A stretch of DNA of 64,000 nucleotides from positions 173,189 to 237,188 of the forward strand of contig JAQFWX010000106.1 of the NCBI GenBank assembly GCA_027605045.1, read 5' to 3'. The notes beneath the pieces were generated by a model. The model saw only the letters and a program-made list of their open reading frames with translations. It made no database searches and was not told where the DNA came from. This document shows, piece after piece, positions 14,179-25,239 of this stretch; positions within the stretch are counted from its first letter, which is position 1; every line of letters starts with the position of its first letter. Position numbers and translations under genes: made by a program. This stretch comes from Phallus indusiatus (taxonomy: Eukaryota; Basidiomycota; Agaricomycetes; Phallales; Phallaceae).

Positions 14179-15485
14179 TCACTATGAGATGAGAAAAAGA
14201 GTGAGAGTCACGTTAGTGTTGAGCCAATAATCTAGTAACGCACCAGGAAATAATCGGGTACACGCCGCGACACGAGTGGCTCACCCGCTCGTGGTGCAGG
14301 GTCGAATTGCAGGCTACGATATGAAGCGCTGAGGATCTAATTCAGCTTATCAGCGAACGAAAAAAGGACGTACAAGCTGTAAGATAGTTTTTCGTCAATC
14401 TCCATAATCGCAGCCTGATTGCCACATCTATAGCAGTAATTAGGTGCACTGAATATTGTTACCACGTTTCGGTCTTGACTCCAGTTGTAGCCTAAATTGT
14501 GTAAACGTTGCTCAGCAACGAAACAAGGAAGGGATGATGATAGTTATAAGGAACGGCTCTGACCTTCCATTACAAGCTGATGCGCTCTCGCTATCAACGT
14601 TAATCCGTTATTGTGGTTGAAGGCTTCCGATATGTCCTGTCCAAAGGTATAACCTGCACCACGTGGTGAGATACCCCAACCACAACGATCGTCCGGGTCA
14701 GACCATAATAGGTCGCACATGGGTCCTTCGTGCGGTACCTCTTGTACTCGCTCAATGGCACGAACATGATCCAAGGTATCGATAGATGGCGAAAGACCGC
14801 CATGCAAGCAGAAAATCTAGGCATCCAACGTCAGCGAGACACTAAAGTTCCAAAGAAAACGAACCACATACTTGATTGTCAATCAACGCGGTTAAAGGAA
14901 GGTAATCAAAGAGATCAGTAAAGTGCCGCCAAACGGTAGCGTTTCCGTATTTTCTTAAACATTCGTCGTAAAAACCATAAACTTGGGTAATCTGTCGGCT
15001 TTCGTGGTTGCCTCGAAGGATGGTAATGCGGTCTCGATACCGCAGTTTAAGCGCTACAAGAAGCGAAACTGTTTCCACTGAGTAGTATCCACGATCAACG
15101 TAATCGCCCATGAATAGATAGTTGGTATCGGGTGAGTTTCCTCCAATCCGGAAGAGCTCTGAGAGGTCGTGCTACGAAGAAACAATCGCCTGGTTCAGGT
15201 GGCGATGGTGATAATTTAATGGTTTGTACGTACAAATTGACCGTGTATATCACCACAAACTGTGACAGGACATCTTACAGGTTGTACGTTCGATTCTTCC
15301 ATAAGAATTTCCCTTGTCTATATAGAAGGAATGAACACGTTTTTTCTGAGTATACTGTTACGAAACCTTTGCGTAGGATAGAGAAGTGTCACCTTGTCGC
15401 ATAGTATCTTTACGTCTGATTCCCGGAGTTGTTTGCACTGACTCAATTGAGCTATCCATGCATCTAATTCGGAAGGATCAGCCAT
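14179..15485 (-). CDS. Serine/threonine protein phosphatase PP2A catalytic subunit
   Basis: Catalytic C subunit of PP2A (yeast Pph21/22, human PPP2CA), which works with scaffold and regulatory subunits in the cytosol and nucleus. Exons 15393-15485, 15234-15317, 14872-15171, 14564-14816, 14374-14491, 14244-14313 and 14179-14181 give 306 residues, close to the usual 309. Metal-site motifs are all present: GDIHGQF, GDYVDRG, RGNHESR and the later HGG and histidine of SRAH-type (ARAHQLV). The [13 protein letters not shown] segment near the C-terminus identifies PP2A rather than PP4, PP6 or PPG. The C-terminus is VPDYFL. The last coding exon ends exactly at the CTG for leucine, followed by GTGCGT; a 62-nt intron with a CTAAC branch site and pyrimidine tract ends in CATAG, and the next three bases are TGA. 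The final exon therefore holds only the stop codon. If the intron is kept, three residues (VRY) are added before a TAG. Confidence 0.93.
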
Positions 15486-15758
15486 TTCAAATGAAAAAAA
15501 GAGATCGTCAACAGGTCGTTGGTCTTTTGGCTAGTTTCAAAAAAAAGTTCCCTTTGGCCTGTTGAAGGTCGACGGTTTGGAGCGGAGTATGAATTACGTA
15601 AATAACTGGTCTCCTCCCCCACTTGCTGAGCGCTTATTGCATGAGAGATAAGCAGGTTCGGGTCTTCCACGAAAACGACGTCATACTCGATCTTGGTAAA
15701 CCATTAAAAAAGGCCGCAGGAAATGTGAATCAAATGTTGTTCCACTCCTCTTACTGCT

Positions 15759-16515
15759 ATGCTTCCCATCATTATACGACGCGCTCCTTTGAGAGCATCT
15801 ACTGCACTTAGATACCGTGTGGCTCAGCAGCAATATTCCACAGGAAGGCGTGTACTTTCGCTTTGTGTCTAACGACGTCTAGAATCTCATTTACTTTGTT
15901 ATATATACAGTTCAGTCCATGATGGCGACCCAGAGGTATATTTTCTCGACAGCCTTGTTTTTTCTCTTCTCTGGTTGAACAAGTCTGCTAGCTTCTTGAA
16001 ACTGAAAAACATCGCAATTTGAAAAAGGAACAACACTTGACATCTACACCTCATGAACAAGGTGCTCCTGGGTGGAACGAATATCTCGCATCTGCATCCG
16101 AGGCACATGTCAAGGTCGACGACACCATCATCATCTAATCTTTTCCCCCTTCTCATTTTGATTTTAGGCTGACAAGTACGGAGACCCGGGACCGCCAGGC
16201 CCTGAGCTGGTCAAGAAGACTTTGAACCGACTCAATCAAAGATATGGAGCGAAGGCGAAAATAAAAGTCAACAATCGCGAAGAAGCATTGTATGAGAAAG
16301 ACGAGGTTGAAGGGCCTTTGAAAACGAGTTCGGCTGGTGAAACAACGTCCGACCAATCCGAGGTGAAAGAAGTCCACATTCGTGACGAGAAGAGGAAAAT
16401 GACGAGAAGCGAAGAAGATGTGAGAATCTTGTTTTCTTCTAGTTTATTACACCCAGATTCGATTCGACTAATCAATGTGGATTTATAGGTGAAAGCTGAC
16501 CGAAATGAGATCTAA
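15759..16515 (+). CDS. Small conserved fungal protein, predicted mitochondrial
   Basis: Five exons (15759-15849, 15916-15935, 15992-16114, 16168-16419, 16489-16515) join to exactly 170 residues. The first 30 residues (LPIIIRRAPLRASTALRYR, then QQQYSTGR) are Arg-rich and acid-free with an RxxST-type cleavage region, a typical mitochondrial presequence. The body has HDGDPELLETEKHRNLKK, then TSTPHEQGAPGWNEYLASAS and EAHVKADKYG. I recognise this pattern as recurring in fungal hypothetical proteins but cannot assign a function. The C-terminal third is charged and low-complexity, and the protein ends VKADRNEI. The second exon is only 20 nt. The gene is divergent from PP2A with about 270 bp between the two start codons, so they may share a promoter. 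Confidence 0.72.
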
Positions 16516-17043
16516 AGATATTTGTTACAGTGCCTTTGTACCATTATTCGCATCATCAATTTACCATTAATATAAATGAAGGACAGGAGTGACATGAGAT
16601 TGATATCCTTTTGTGAATCTGATTTCAAAGTTACTAGGAATGGAGTGCCTTGTTTTCAGACAAGAGAAGATTTTTTTATTTTTTTCAGACCAAGAAAAAC
16701 CGTCTGGCGCTACGAAAAAAGCCATGTCTAATTCAAATAAGAGGTCATTCAGGGCAGTTGAGGTGAACCTTGGCACACCATGATTGCCAATGCCAACTTG
16801 ATTAGTCAACGTCGACTGCCATACACGCTGCAGACTCCACTCCACGCTGCACAGCGCACGCAGAACAACAATAACGTTACAGTTACGATTAATATGATAT
16901 TATTGAACCAAGAAGCTCACTAATTTGCAACATGTTGATTTTTTGTATTCTTTGACTCATGGTACGACTTGGAGGTGGACCCGGCGCGGCGTTATTACGT
17001 CAGCCTGTTCTATTCACAAGTTGGGGGTAGTTACCATGCTTGG
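16516..17043. other. Intergenic region upstream of the carnitine acyltransferase
   Basis: It holds the 3' UTR of the small mitochondrial gene and the promoter of the next gene. The frame of the acyltransferase is open a little further upstream than its first ATG, but there is no earlier ATG in that frame. Nothing else seen. Confidence 0.4.
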
Positions 17044-19540
17044 ATGTATTCTTATTCTTATTTCTCCAGGTGCACAAGGTTGACAGCGCGCAGCCCCTTT
17101 GCGCGTTTCGTTTTGAGCTCTTCAAATAGTTTGTGCCAGTTCCGGGGCACTCAACTTCGTACCATGGCTTCTTCCTCGTCGTCTCGTCGTCTCCCCGTTC
17201 TTTCTCTGGAAAACACTTTGTCAAAATATTTAAACTCTCTCAACCCGTTTTTGCTCGAAGACGAACGTAAAGGTGGTCCTTCTGCAGCTGCTGAAAGAGA
17301 GAAACGTGTACAGTGGGCGAAAGAGTTCGAGAATGGCATCGGGAGCATTCTTCAAGAGCGCCTTGTTGGTAGGTAAAAGGTTCTCGTCGGGCTAAACGTT
17401 GGGCGTATGATCTGAAAATTATATTCTGAAATACAGCCTTGGATAAAGCATCCCCCCATAACTGGCTGGACGACAATTTTTGGATGAAAGTCGCCTATCT
17501 TACTTCACGTTCTTCCCTTCTCATCAACTCGAACTGGTGGTGTCTTTTCCAGCCGGACTTTACGATCCCCAAACTTACGGTTGAACCCCGTCTTTTTACC
17601 TTTTGGCAAATCAGACGTGCTGCGTGGCTTGTCCATAAAGCTTTATTATACCGCAATGATTTAGAGCAGTTCGTTTCTGAGCTATTTGTCCCGGTTTCGT
17701 TCTACAACCTCATTTATTGTTTTGTTCTAGAAAAGCCATAAACAATCACCTCGCAAACGTATTAAACACGAAAGCCAGGAATCTCGCAGAAGCTGTGCCT
17801 CTGCAGATGCCATTTCACAGATGCCGTATACCCCAGTTAGAATGCGACCAGCTCGCTCCGTTACCATTACGCGGCAGTCCGATGTCCCGAAATATCATTC
17901 TCATGCTCAAGGATTGGCTTTACGCCGTAGAAGTGCTAGACGAAAATGATTTGCCTCTACCAGTTGCTGAAGTTGAGTGGAGAATACGGAATGCTGTTCA
18001 TGATGCCAACTGGCGGTATCATGAAGGTCTCCACGCTGTCCCCGTTGGAATTTTGACAACACACGCCCGTGATTCTTGGGCTCAGGTACGTCTTACGTTG
18101 TTATACACAATGGGAATGAAGAAGAATGACACTTCTTTTCTAGGCAAGACGACATTTGGTAGACTTGTCCCCGCGGAATCTCGAAACATTGCGATATATT
18201 GAGAATTCGATTATGGTTTTATCTTTGGACGATTATACCCTCACACCATCCACATCTGACCTGCCAGCTCCGTTCAAAGATGCCGATCTCGACGCACACG
18301 TCAAAAACTGTTCGTCGGGTCTAAACGGTCGTAACAGATGGTACGACAAATGTGTCAGCCTCATCGTTGAATCCTCTGGTCGTGCTGGTGCATTGGGCGA
18401 ACACTCTCCATGTGATGGTTTAGTCGTCGGAGCACTCTTACATTACTGTCTTGGCGAACATATCAATACCACGCATTTCCCTCAAGATTTGGGAAGCACG
18501 CCTGTTTCTATTTCGATGAGCGGGGTTATTAGACTTGATTGGGTCGTTGATGATTTCATTAGAAGGGAGTGTATTTTAGCTGAAGAACAGGCTAGACTAA
18601 TCTGTGAAGATTCTGATGCTAGTATGCTGATCTTCAAAGATTTTGGGTTTGGTTGGATAAAGGACATAGGTCAGAAGCTTCTAAATCTATTTTTTGGATG
18701 TATTTTCCTGACTTCCAATGATTCTTTCTTCTAGCCCAGCAATCACCGGATGCGTTTGCACAGATGGCTATGCAGTTGGCTTGGCATAAAGCCCAAGGCG
18801 ACTACACCGCTACTTATGAGACCGCTACTACGCAAATCTTCATCAATGGACGTACAGAAGTTATTCGAACTTTTAGTACCGAGAGCTGGCAGTTTGTTCG
18901 GGCAATGGTTGATCCTAGTTGTTCGGTATGTCATGGGGGTGTCTTTGTAAAACATACCTCTCATATCTTTTCTCTCAGAAATCCACTCGACTTCGTCGGT
19001 TACAGGAAGCGACAAAAGCCCATAACAGCTCGACACGTGATGCTATTAAAGGTCGTGGTGTGGACAGGCATTTGTTAGGCCTTCGTCTTCTTATGCAACC
19101 AGGCGAGAGTGCAAAGCTTTTCGAAGATCCTTTGTTCAAGCGGAGTGAGAATTGGAGGCTGAGTACGAGTGGGTTGTATAAGGGTGAACGATTTGAAGGG
19201 ACTGGGTGAGTATACCGTGTTCTTTTTTCTCTCTGCCGGTCTTGCCTTCGGTTATTGACTCCATGCGCGTTTATTAAGATTCGGAACACCTTATCCGGAT
19301 GGATATGGCATTCAATGTGCGTATTGAAACGGGAAAGAAAAGCAAAAAGCACGCGATTGACGATTGACTTTTTTTTATATAGATGTCATTAATCGTGATG
19401 ATATGAACTTCGGCGTTGAAAGTAAACGTTCATGCCAGCTGACGTCAACTGAGAGGTTCAAAGAAGCCTTGGTAGAAAGTTTCCGAGAGATGCGCATGCT
19501 CTACGAAGATCCCACGACGGACATTAATGCCAAACTTTAA
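17044..19540 (+). CDS. Carnitine O-acyltransferase (acetyltransferase type), predicted dual-targeted
   Basis: Moves acetyl (acyl) groups between CoA and carnitine for transport between peroxisome, cytosol and mitochondrion. Exons from the second ATG are 17164-17368, 17437-17668, 17731-18085, 18144-18669, 18735-18925, 18979-19205, 19279-19316 and 19383-19540: 643 residues, or 683 from ATG 17044. Landmarks are LENTLSKYLNSLNPF at the N-terminus, the catalytic histidine in GEHSPCDGL, and the late GTPYPDGYGIQY and INRDDMNFGVES segments. The ATG at 17044 is in frame, has a weak context (T at -3) and adds 40 residues rich in Arg/Ser with no Asp/Glu, as in mitochondrial presequences. The ATG at 17164 has a strong context (A at -3, G at +4). 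The C-terminus is AKL, a peroxisomal PTS1 tripeptide. This layout mirrors yeast Cat2, whose two starts and AKL tail send it to both organelles. The stretch just before MPFHRCRIP is unusual and may contain an unrecognised splice detail. Confidence 0.9.
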
Positions 19541-19802
19541 CAAAACCCACAAAAAAAGAAGAATTGTCAAAGTCGATGTTGATGCTGTTGCTGTGTTGCT
19601 GAAATGATGTTCTAATGATAATATTATTTATTCCTTATCGGAACAGGAAAAAAAAGGATGATACATGACATTCATGTAAATACACAATGGATGACAATAA
19701 TAATTAACGGAACAATAAAAAAGAATGTTAAGAAGTAAAGAAAGTAATGCTCCATTGTTTTACTGTACTGGTACAAGACGATATACAACCAAATAACGTA
19801 TA
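19541..19802. other. Convergent intergenic spacer
   Basis: About 260 AT-rich bases between the stop codons of the acyltransferase (+) and the 7-TM gene (-); expected to hold both 3' ends. Confidence 0.5.
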
Positions 19803-22007
19803 TTAAGGATAAGCCATGCGCCGTCTTCGAACGGGGGCTGTGTGCCCTTCATCATAAATATCTGCTCGGGCGAGAGAAAAAAAAAGGTTATTAGAAGTTG
19901 GCACGCAGAAGTAATTAAAGGATACAATTATACATACCGATAGGCGACGTGAAATACAGCGCCATGGGGTTGACCCGTCCTATAGTGCCTTCAAAGATTC
20001 TCATGTTAGCTTCCGTTAACGCCGATTGGACAACTCCAGAGTTATATCGGTTTACGCCGTGACTTCCGGCGTTGTTGTTCGCCTTATGATGGTGCGGCGA
20101 CGGTGTATCATGATAGTATTCGTCAGGTCTGTGCCGATTATAACCAGAACTGTAAGGATGGGGTGGATAGTCTGACATTTGACTGGGAGATAGTGGGCTG
20201 GGAGAGAGCGGAGAAGGATCCATTGTGTATAACGGGATTGTGTATGTTTTATTTTCCTGACCTTTTCTTTGTCCTGGCGCAGGCGCGGGAGTAATGGTCA
20301 GATCGGCTTTAGATTGTTCTGGCGAGTCCGTTAAGGCGATTTTGGCACCCTGGGAAGGTAGTACTTGTATTGTGCTTCGGCTGCCTGGTAAAAATCTTTT
20401 TGAGGAACGCTGGGAATAAGAGTGTGATTGGGAACGAGAACGAGATCGGGAGCTGGATTGGGGATCCAGCCATCTCTGAGTTTCGAGTTCCACGTTTCTA
20501 GGGAAGAAGATCTAAGCGGGGGGAAAGACAACCATGAGAAGTCAGCTGAGCTATTCATACGGGTACCTAGTTATTGAACGTACAACGAGTGTGATTGCGG
20601 ATTGAATTATGCAGCCTATCCCGGAAACTATGGATAAAAGATCTAGAGCATATGTCAGTACCCAATATCGCTTAAACAGAGGAAGTCTGTAACCAAGTAC
20701 CTGCTGAAACGAGAACCGTGTTTAGCTCGTGCGTATGAGGTGTCATACCATCAATTGAAAGCATCAACACCGGGATAATAAAAATGAAGCGAAAAATGGT
20801 TCGTATGATCTAAATTATGATTGGTCAAAGGATAAGCATGTGAAAGTTACATCAGAGAGATTGGATACGAACGTTGAGATCGTGAAACTTGGCGAGGCGA
20901 ATGATAGCTTCTAAATCACCTCCTTCAGCTCGCTAAACAGATAATGTTTATCAAAATTTAAATTCCATCATCAGCTGTGGGAAATCTTTGCCAAACATAC
21001 CACTGATCTGATGAAATTAGGGAAAACCCATCTGAAAAATGGAGTCAGCGGAACGTCTATTTTAATAACCTTTGTTTTTTCTTATTCTTACAGGACGGGC
21101 AGGAAACCAAGTGTGATCAACAGACCAATTAAGGAGCCGGCCAGTTGCATAGAGGCCTCATTCTTTGGGAGAAGTCGTCAGGTATGAGTTGCCAGGAATT
21201 AGATAAGAACTTACTCTGAGTGGATCGGCTTTAGTAGATATGGTGACTGCGAGCAATATGATTGTCGAAGAAACGACCCCTCCAAGCCATAGTCGGAAGT
21301 AAATTGACTTGAACCACGGCTTCGGCGTTGAGCCCGAGTGAATCAAGTACAGCCAGAAGAAAAGTTCTGGAATAGATATCAATATCAGTGCTGATTTCCG
21401 ATTGTATTGGAACAAACCTTCAAGGTGAGTCGTGCTAGTTAGATGATATCAGTTCTGAAGCTGTCAGACATTTCAGTACCACGTACGACTCAGAAACCCA
21501 GGATAGTGTCCATAAGACATTGAGAGGGAAATAAAGTGACCTATGCCTCTCTGTCCATAGCTGAAATGGTTTGGGGAATACTGTTGGATGCTTTTAGCAC
21601 TTGAAGCATATCTCTCTAGGCGACATGATATACCTTGCCCATTTGGAAGAACTATCCATCCTTCGGCGTATTTGATAGCGGCAAAACTGAACATGTATAT
21701 AAGGAGGACAGGAATCACGAGGATATATGAGTACTATCATTTTCCAATAGTGAGAACGAGAGGAAGTGTCAGTGTCAGCAAAGTCCTCGTACTGTCATGA
21801 AACGTTTGAATGCGGCTTTCCGTGCTCTCCAAAAGTTGAGGCAACGAAATTGATCGTATTTCCAAATCTAAAAGTTCGGTTAGCTTGCTTGCTGCTTGAT
21901 TATTTCAAATAAAAAAATGAACAGCATACGTGATAAATGAAAAAGCCCGTCAAGCAGACCGACAGAACGGACCAAAGTAAAAAGACACAAGGCGAAAGAT
22001 GCGACAT
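19803..22007 (-). CDS. Conserved basidiomycete 7-TM membrane protein
   Basis: Multi-exon gene starting MSHLSPCVFLLWSVLS at 22007 and ending RRRRMAYP at 19803; about a dozen exons. After a first membrane segment comes IWKYDQFRCLNFWRARK and a second one (YSYILVIPVLLIYMFSF). Then follow KYAEGWIVLPNGQ, LWTERHRSLYFPLNVLW, THLEELFFWLYLIHSGS, WFKSIYFRLWLGGVV, a further segment around MQLAGSLIGLLITLGF, then FPNFIRS, RAEGGDLEAIIRLAKFHDLN, IIRTIFRFIFIIPVLML and GIGCIIQSAITLVIFFP. About seven hydrophobic segments are spaced by short loops, followed by a long Ser/Pro/His-rich cytosolic tail (19915-20500). The pattern resembles uncharacterised basidiomycete 7-TM proteins, and a receptor-like role is possible but unproven. 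The tail's last short exon (IYDEGHTAPVRR) follows an intron at about 19870. The small middle exons are the least certain. Confidence 0.65.
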
Positions 22008-22374
22008 TATTTTGTTCCCCGGAAAAGCCTAACCGAAGGCAGACAAAACTTGCACACACGTAAGAAGGAGTGTGGAATGGAAACCAAACGAAGTGGAGAG
22101 AGAAAAGCAAGGAGAGAGCTGGGAACGAAGAGACTACTAAAAAGGAAACCACTCCGGGTTACATGACCGGTCAGGACAAGCCACAGCCATTCTTGCTTGA
22201 TTTTCTTGAACCTAGTATACAGTATCAAAATAGTGGCATCAGAAGATTTGATGTAGGTGGTGCAACACCCATGGTGCTATGTATGTATTGAGATATTGCA
22301 GTAGCTTCGCACTGGGCGGACCTCCGAGGAGCATGTGCTGAGTCAGCACCTAGCCGTTCCGAACACCCTCAGCG

Positions 22375-23013
22375 ATGGCCACCGAAGACGACAGAGAAGA
22401 CCTGTTGTTGTCTTGTCGATATGGCGATTTGGAAGAAGTACAGCAGTTTGTCAATAAATTTGGCATGTCAAGCCTGGAAGCTGCAAGGGATGGGAATGGC
22501 AACACAGCATTGCACATGGTCTGTGCCAACGGACATGATGGTGAGTAGTTTGACATTCCTTTATAGATTTGGAATCACGATGATTGTATATATTAAACAG
22601 ATGTTCTTGATTATTTGCTCCCAATGTCGTCTGCTTCCTTTCTGATGAGCGCGAATAATGCCGGATCGACACCGCTGCACTGGGCTACTCTCAACAAATA
22701 CTTGTCTGTAGTCAAGAAGCTTGTTCAGCATCCAGGCGGACCAGGTGCCCTGCTGATTAACTGCAAGAATTTGGCCGGCCACAGTCCACTAGCAGAGGCT
22801 GAATTGTCGGATTGGGAAGAAGGGGCACAATGGCTTATTAGCCAGATGCAGTTAGACGATGAAGAAAAATCGGAGAAAAAGGATGTCGAAACAATCGACG
22901 ACAATGATACAAAGGATATATCTCCAGAAGATGTTGCCAATATCGAGGTTGAGATCCAGGACGCAGACGGTGGAATTGCCAGGATGACATTGTCACCGGC
23001 AAAGACTTCATAG
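22375..23013 (+). CDS. Ankyrin-repeat protein, Yar1-like
   Basis: Two exons (22375-22540, 22601-23013) encode 192 residues. Two clear ankyrin repeats are visible: DGNGNTALHMVCANGHDDVLDYLL-type and NNAGSTPLHWATLNKYLSVVKKLV-type, followed by the GHSPLAEAE cap. The C-terminal third is highly acidic. Size, two repeats near the N-terminus and an acidic tail match yeast Yar1, a chaperone that protects ribosomal protein Rps3 during 40S assembly. The function is inferred from this architecture only, since small ankyrin proteins are diverse. It is divergent from the 7-TM gene with 367 bp between start codons. Confidence 0.72.
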
Positions 23014-23200
23014 CAAAGGCATACTGGTAATGAACATTTCATGTACGATCTAATAATTAAAATGTAATTCTACCAAAGTACATACTGCATAGATACATCC
23101 TTATACTTAGTCTGATAATTTTACAATCAAATGCACAGCTTCAGTGCGCGCTCAATTCCGTAACGCCTGCGGAGAGCTCACTTGGATAGTAACCACAACC

Positions 23201-24452
23201 ATGAGTTCACACCACCACCACGCTCCGCCGCCGTACCAAGCGTCGCCCAGTCATCACCACTCCCATCACCAACATCATCAACATCACCAACCTAAGAGTC
23301 ATCATGGGCACCACGGCTTCGACCATCACCATGTCAGAAGAGATTCCTGCCACTGCATCGGTATCTGCGTATGCAGTCGCCAGCCCTTGAGTCACTTTCC
23401 TCAGCCACCTCGTTTGCACTATCACACCTTCCCGACGACTCCGATTCATCACCAGGTCCACATATCCGGCCACCCGCCTCCCGTCGTCAACACCGTCTTG
23501 GTGCGAAGGTCAAAATTCAGCCTTTGTGGTTTCCTTTTCTTTCTAGCTCTGTTGTCTACTTTTATATATCTCCTCGTGTTTTCAATTCCTCACTTTGATA
23601 GTTGGATCCGACGTCATGAAAGAATCCAACGCAGGCACGAGCAAGGTGTCGATTGGAGTACACCCATTAGGGGGGAATGTTTGCGTCCCGGCGTGCGTAA
23701 GTCGGCTTTTGCTTCTAAGTCCCCCTTTTTGCACCCTGACTACTTTGCAAAGGCCAATATCGTGCCATGTTGATCAGATATACTCCCGATTATTATTGGA
23801 GAGAAGCTTGCGAGACTACCGAGTTTCACATGCACGGAAGACAGTTCTATCCCACCAGATGTACTTTAGCTGTAAGTATCCATTAACTACATGAGAGCCA
23901 ATCTGCCAATCCCTAATCCAACCAATCCAAAACCAAATAGCCTATCTTCAATTATGTTATGGGTGAATGGGAGGTAAACTTTCGTGAACCTGAATGTACA
24001 GCCGTCTGGGATTCAGCCACAGATGAGGTACGTCAGCAAACCGTTTTCCGATGAGTACATGAACATTCATACATATGCATTTTCAGGGTTGTTCAGGTCA
24101 GTAGAGACTTTCCTAATTATCCACATATTGATCCTATATAATGATTCATTCAGGACCTGGTGAAAGGGTACGTTAACTAACCTTCTTACTTCACTGAGCT
24201 TTCTCTTTACGGGCTATTACAGCGTTTCTCTGCTCGTATTTTGAACATCGACAATCCCGATGAATGGGAGAGCGTCTGTGCCACCACACCCCTAGAGATA
24301 CGAGGCGTAACTCAGTTGCCTCAAGAATGCTCAAATAAGGTTTGTCATTCTCCGTCAAACGTTTCCCCTAAAATTCTGAGGTTCTACTATAGGGTATTCT
24401 CGGCACGTGGGGTCACTGGAACATGTCTGATCCGAACTGCGATGCCGCCTAA
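23201..24452 (+). CDS. Type II membrane protein with His-rich cytosolic tail and Cys-rich outer domain
   Basis: Seven exons (23201-23696, 23753-23871, 23941-24027, 24087-24096, 24154-24167, 24223-24339, 24393-24452) sum to 903 nt, 300 residues. Two exons are only 10 and 14 nt. The N-terminus is extremely rich in histidine and proline (SSHHHHAPPPYQ, then many HH pairs) and contains CHCIGICVC. One strong membrane segment (SLCGFLFFLALLSTFIYLLV) follows at about residues 105-128. The outer part has WREACETTEFHMHGR, WEVNFREPECTAVWD, WESVCATTPLEIRG and a terminal GILGTWGHWNM with spaced cysteines. The repeated Trp/Cys pattern matches an uncharacterised family I recall from agaricomycetes. The His-rich tail could bind metal ions, which is speculation. 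There is no signal peptide, which is consistent with type II topology. Confidence 0.7.
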
Positions 24453-25239
24453 ATTGAGATTGGCACGATGAGATAGTTTAGAACTTCAAACGTTTGAGCC
24501 AAATGTGTTTGTGTCTTGTAATTTTTGCTCTCAATATTAATCTATGACGTATGTGTATTACTTTATATGGAGGATAGGCATGTGGTGTCTATCTCAACTC
24601 GTTGTGCCATGCATTGCCTCAAGAAGTGGTATACTGGTAAACACAGTGGCCGGCGTATTAAATCTGCGGGTGCTCTGATTTGCATTGCGTTACAGTCTCA
24701 GATCTAAAGATCGCCTGAACCCGCATATATATACCTGTCTGGCTGCGCTGAGTATCAATAATATGATGCGTGCCCGCAGCCACTCGGGCTGGATCCAATT
24801 GTGGGATTCAAGGTTCAAGGTTTATGCGTAAAGATTGCTATGAAAAGCTCGAAGCCCTGAGTCAGACAATGTGTTACGTAGGTATACAGAATAGAAGTCG
24901 ATAACCATTATTTCCATTAACAGCCAATAATGTAATCTACTACGTGCCTACTAAGTACTACGTCGCGCCCGGTTCTGGAATCTTTGATGCCCGATAATAC
25001 CGACCACTTCAAACTTTGGGGAAAACGATTATGAATAGTCATAATGCAAGTACTTGTCACGATGTACGTCGGTGTTGCGACTTAATTCAGCTGATATATG
25101 CGACCTTTTATCATTATCAGTGATCTGGCGGCTCTTGAAGCACATCTCCTCACCTTGAAACTTCCAGAGCGCTAAACCCAGATCACTGATATGATGCTGG
25201 ATGGGTGCTTGTACATAGTTTTACTTGACAGCTCACAGG
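24453..25239. other. Intergenic region, no gene recognised
   Basis: 3' flank of the His-rich membrane protein and then unassigned AT-rich sequence up to the MFS relic. Short open frames here have no recognisable features. Confidence 0.4.

Noticed and set aside
14230..14243. PP2A ending in VRY at the TAG after GTGCGTTAC
   Set aside because: It would be the only PP2A-C with a blocked C-terminus, while a good branch site, pyrimidine tract and acceptor place TGA directly after DYFL. Kept only as the retained-intron form.
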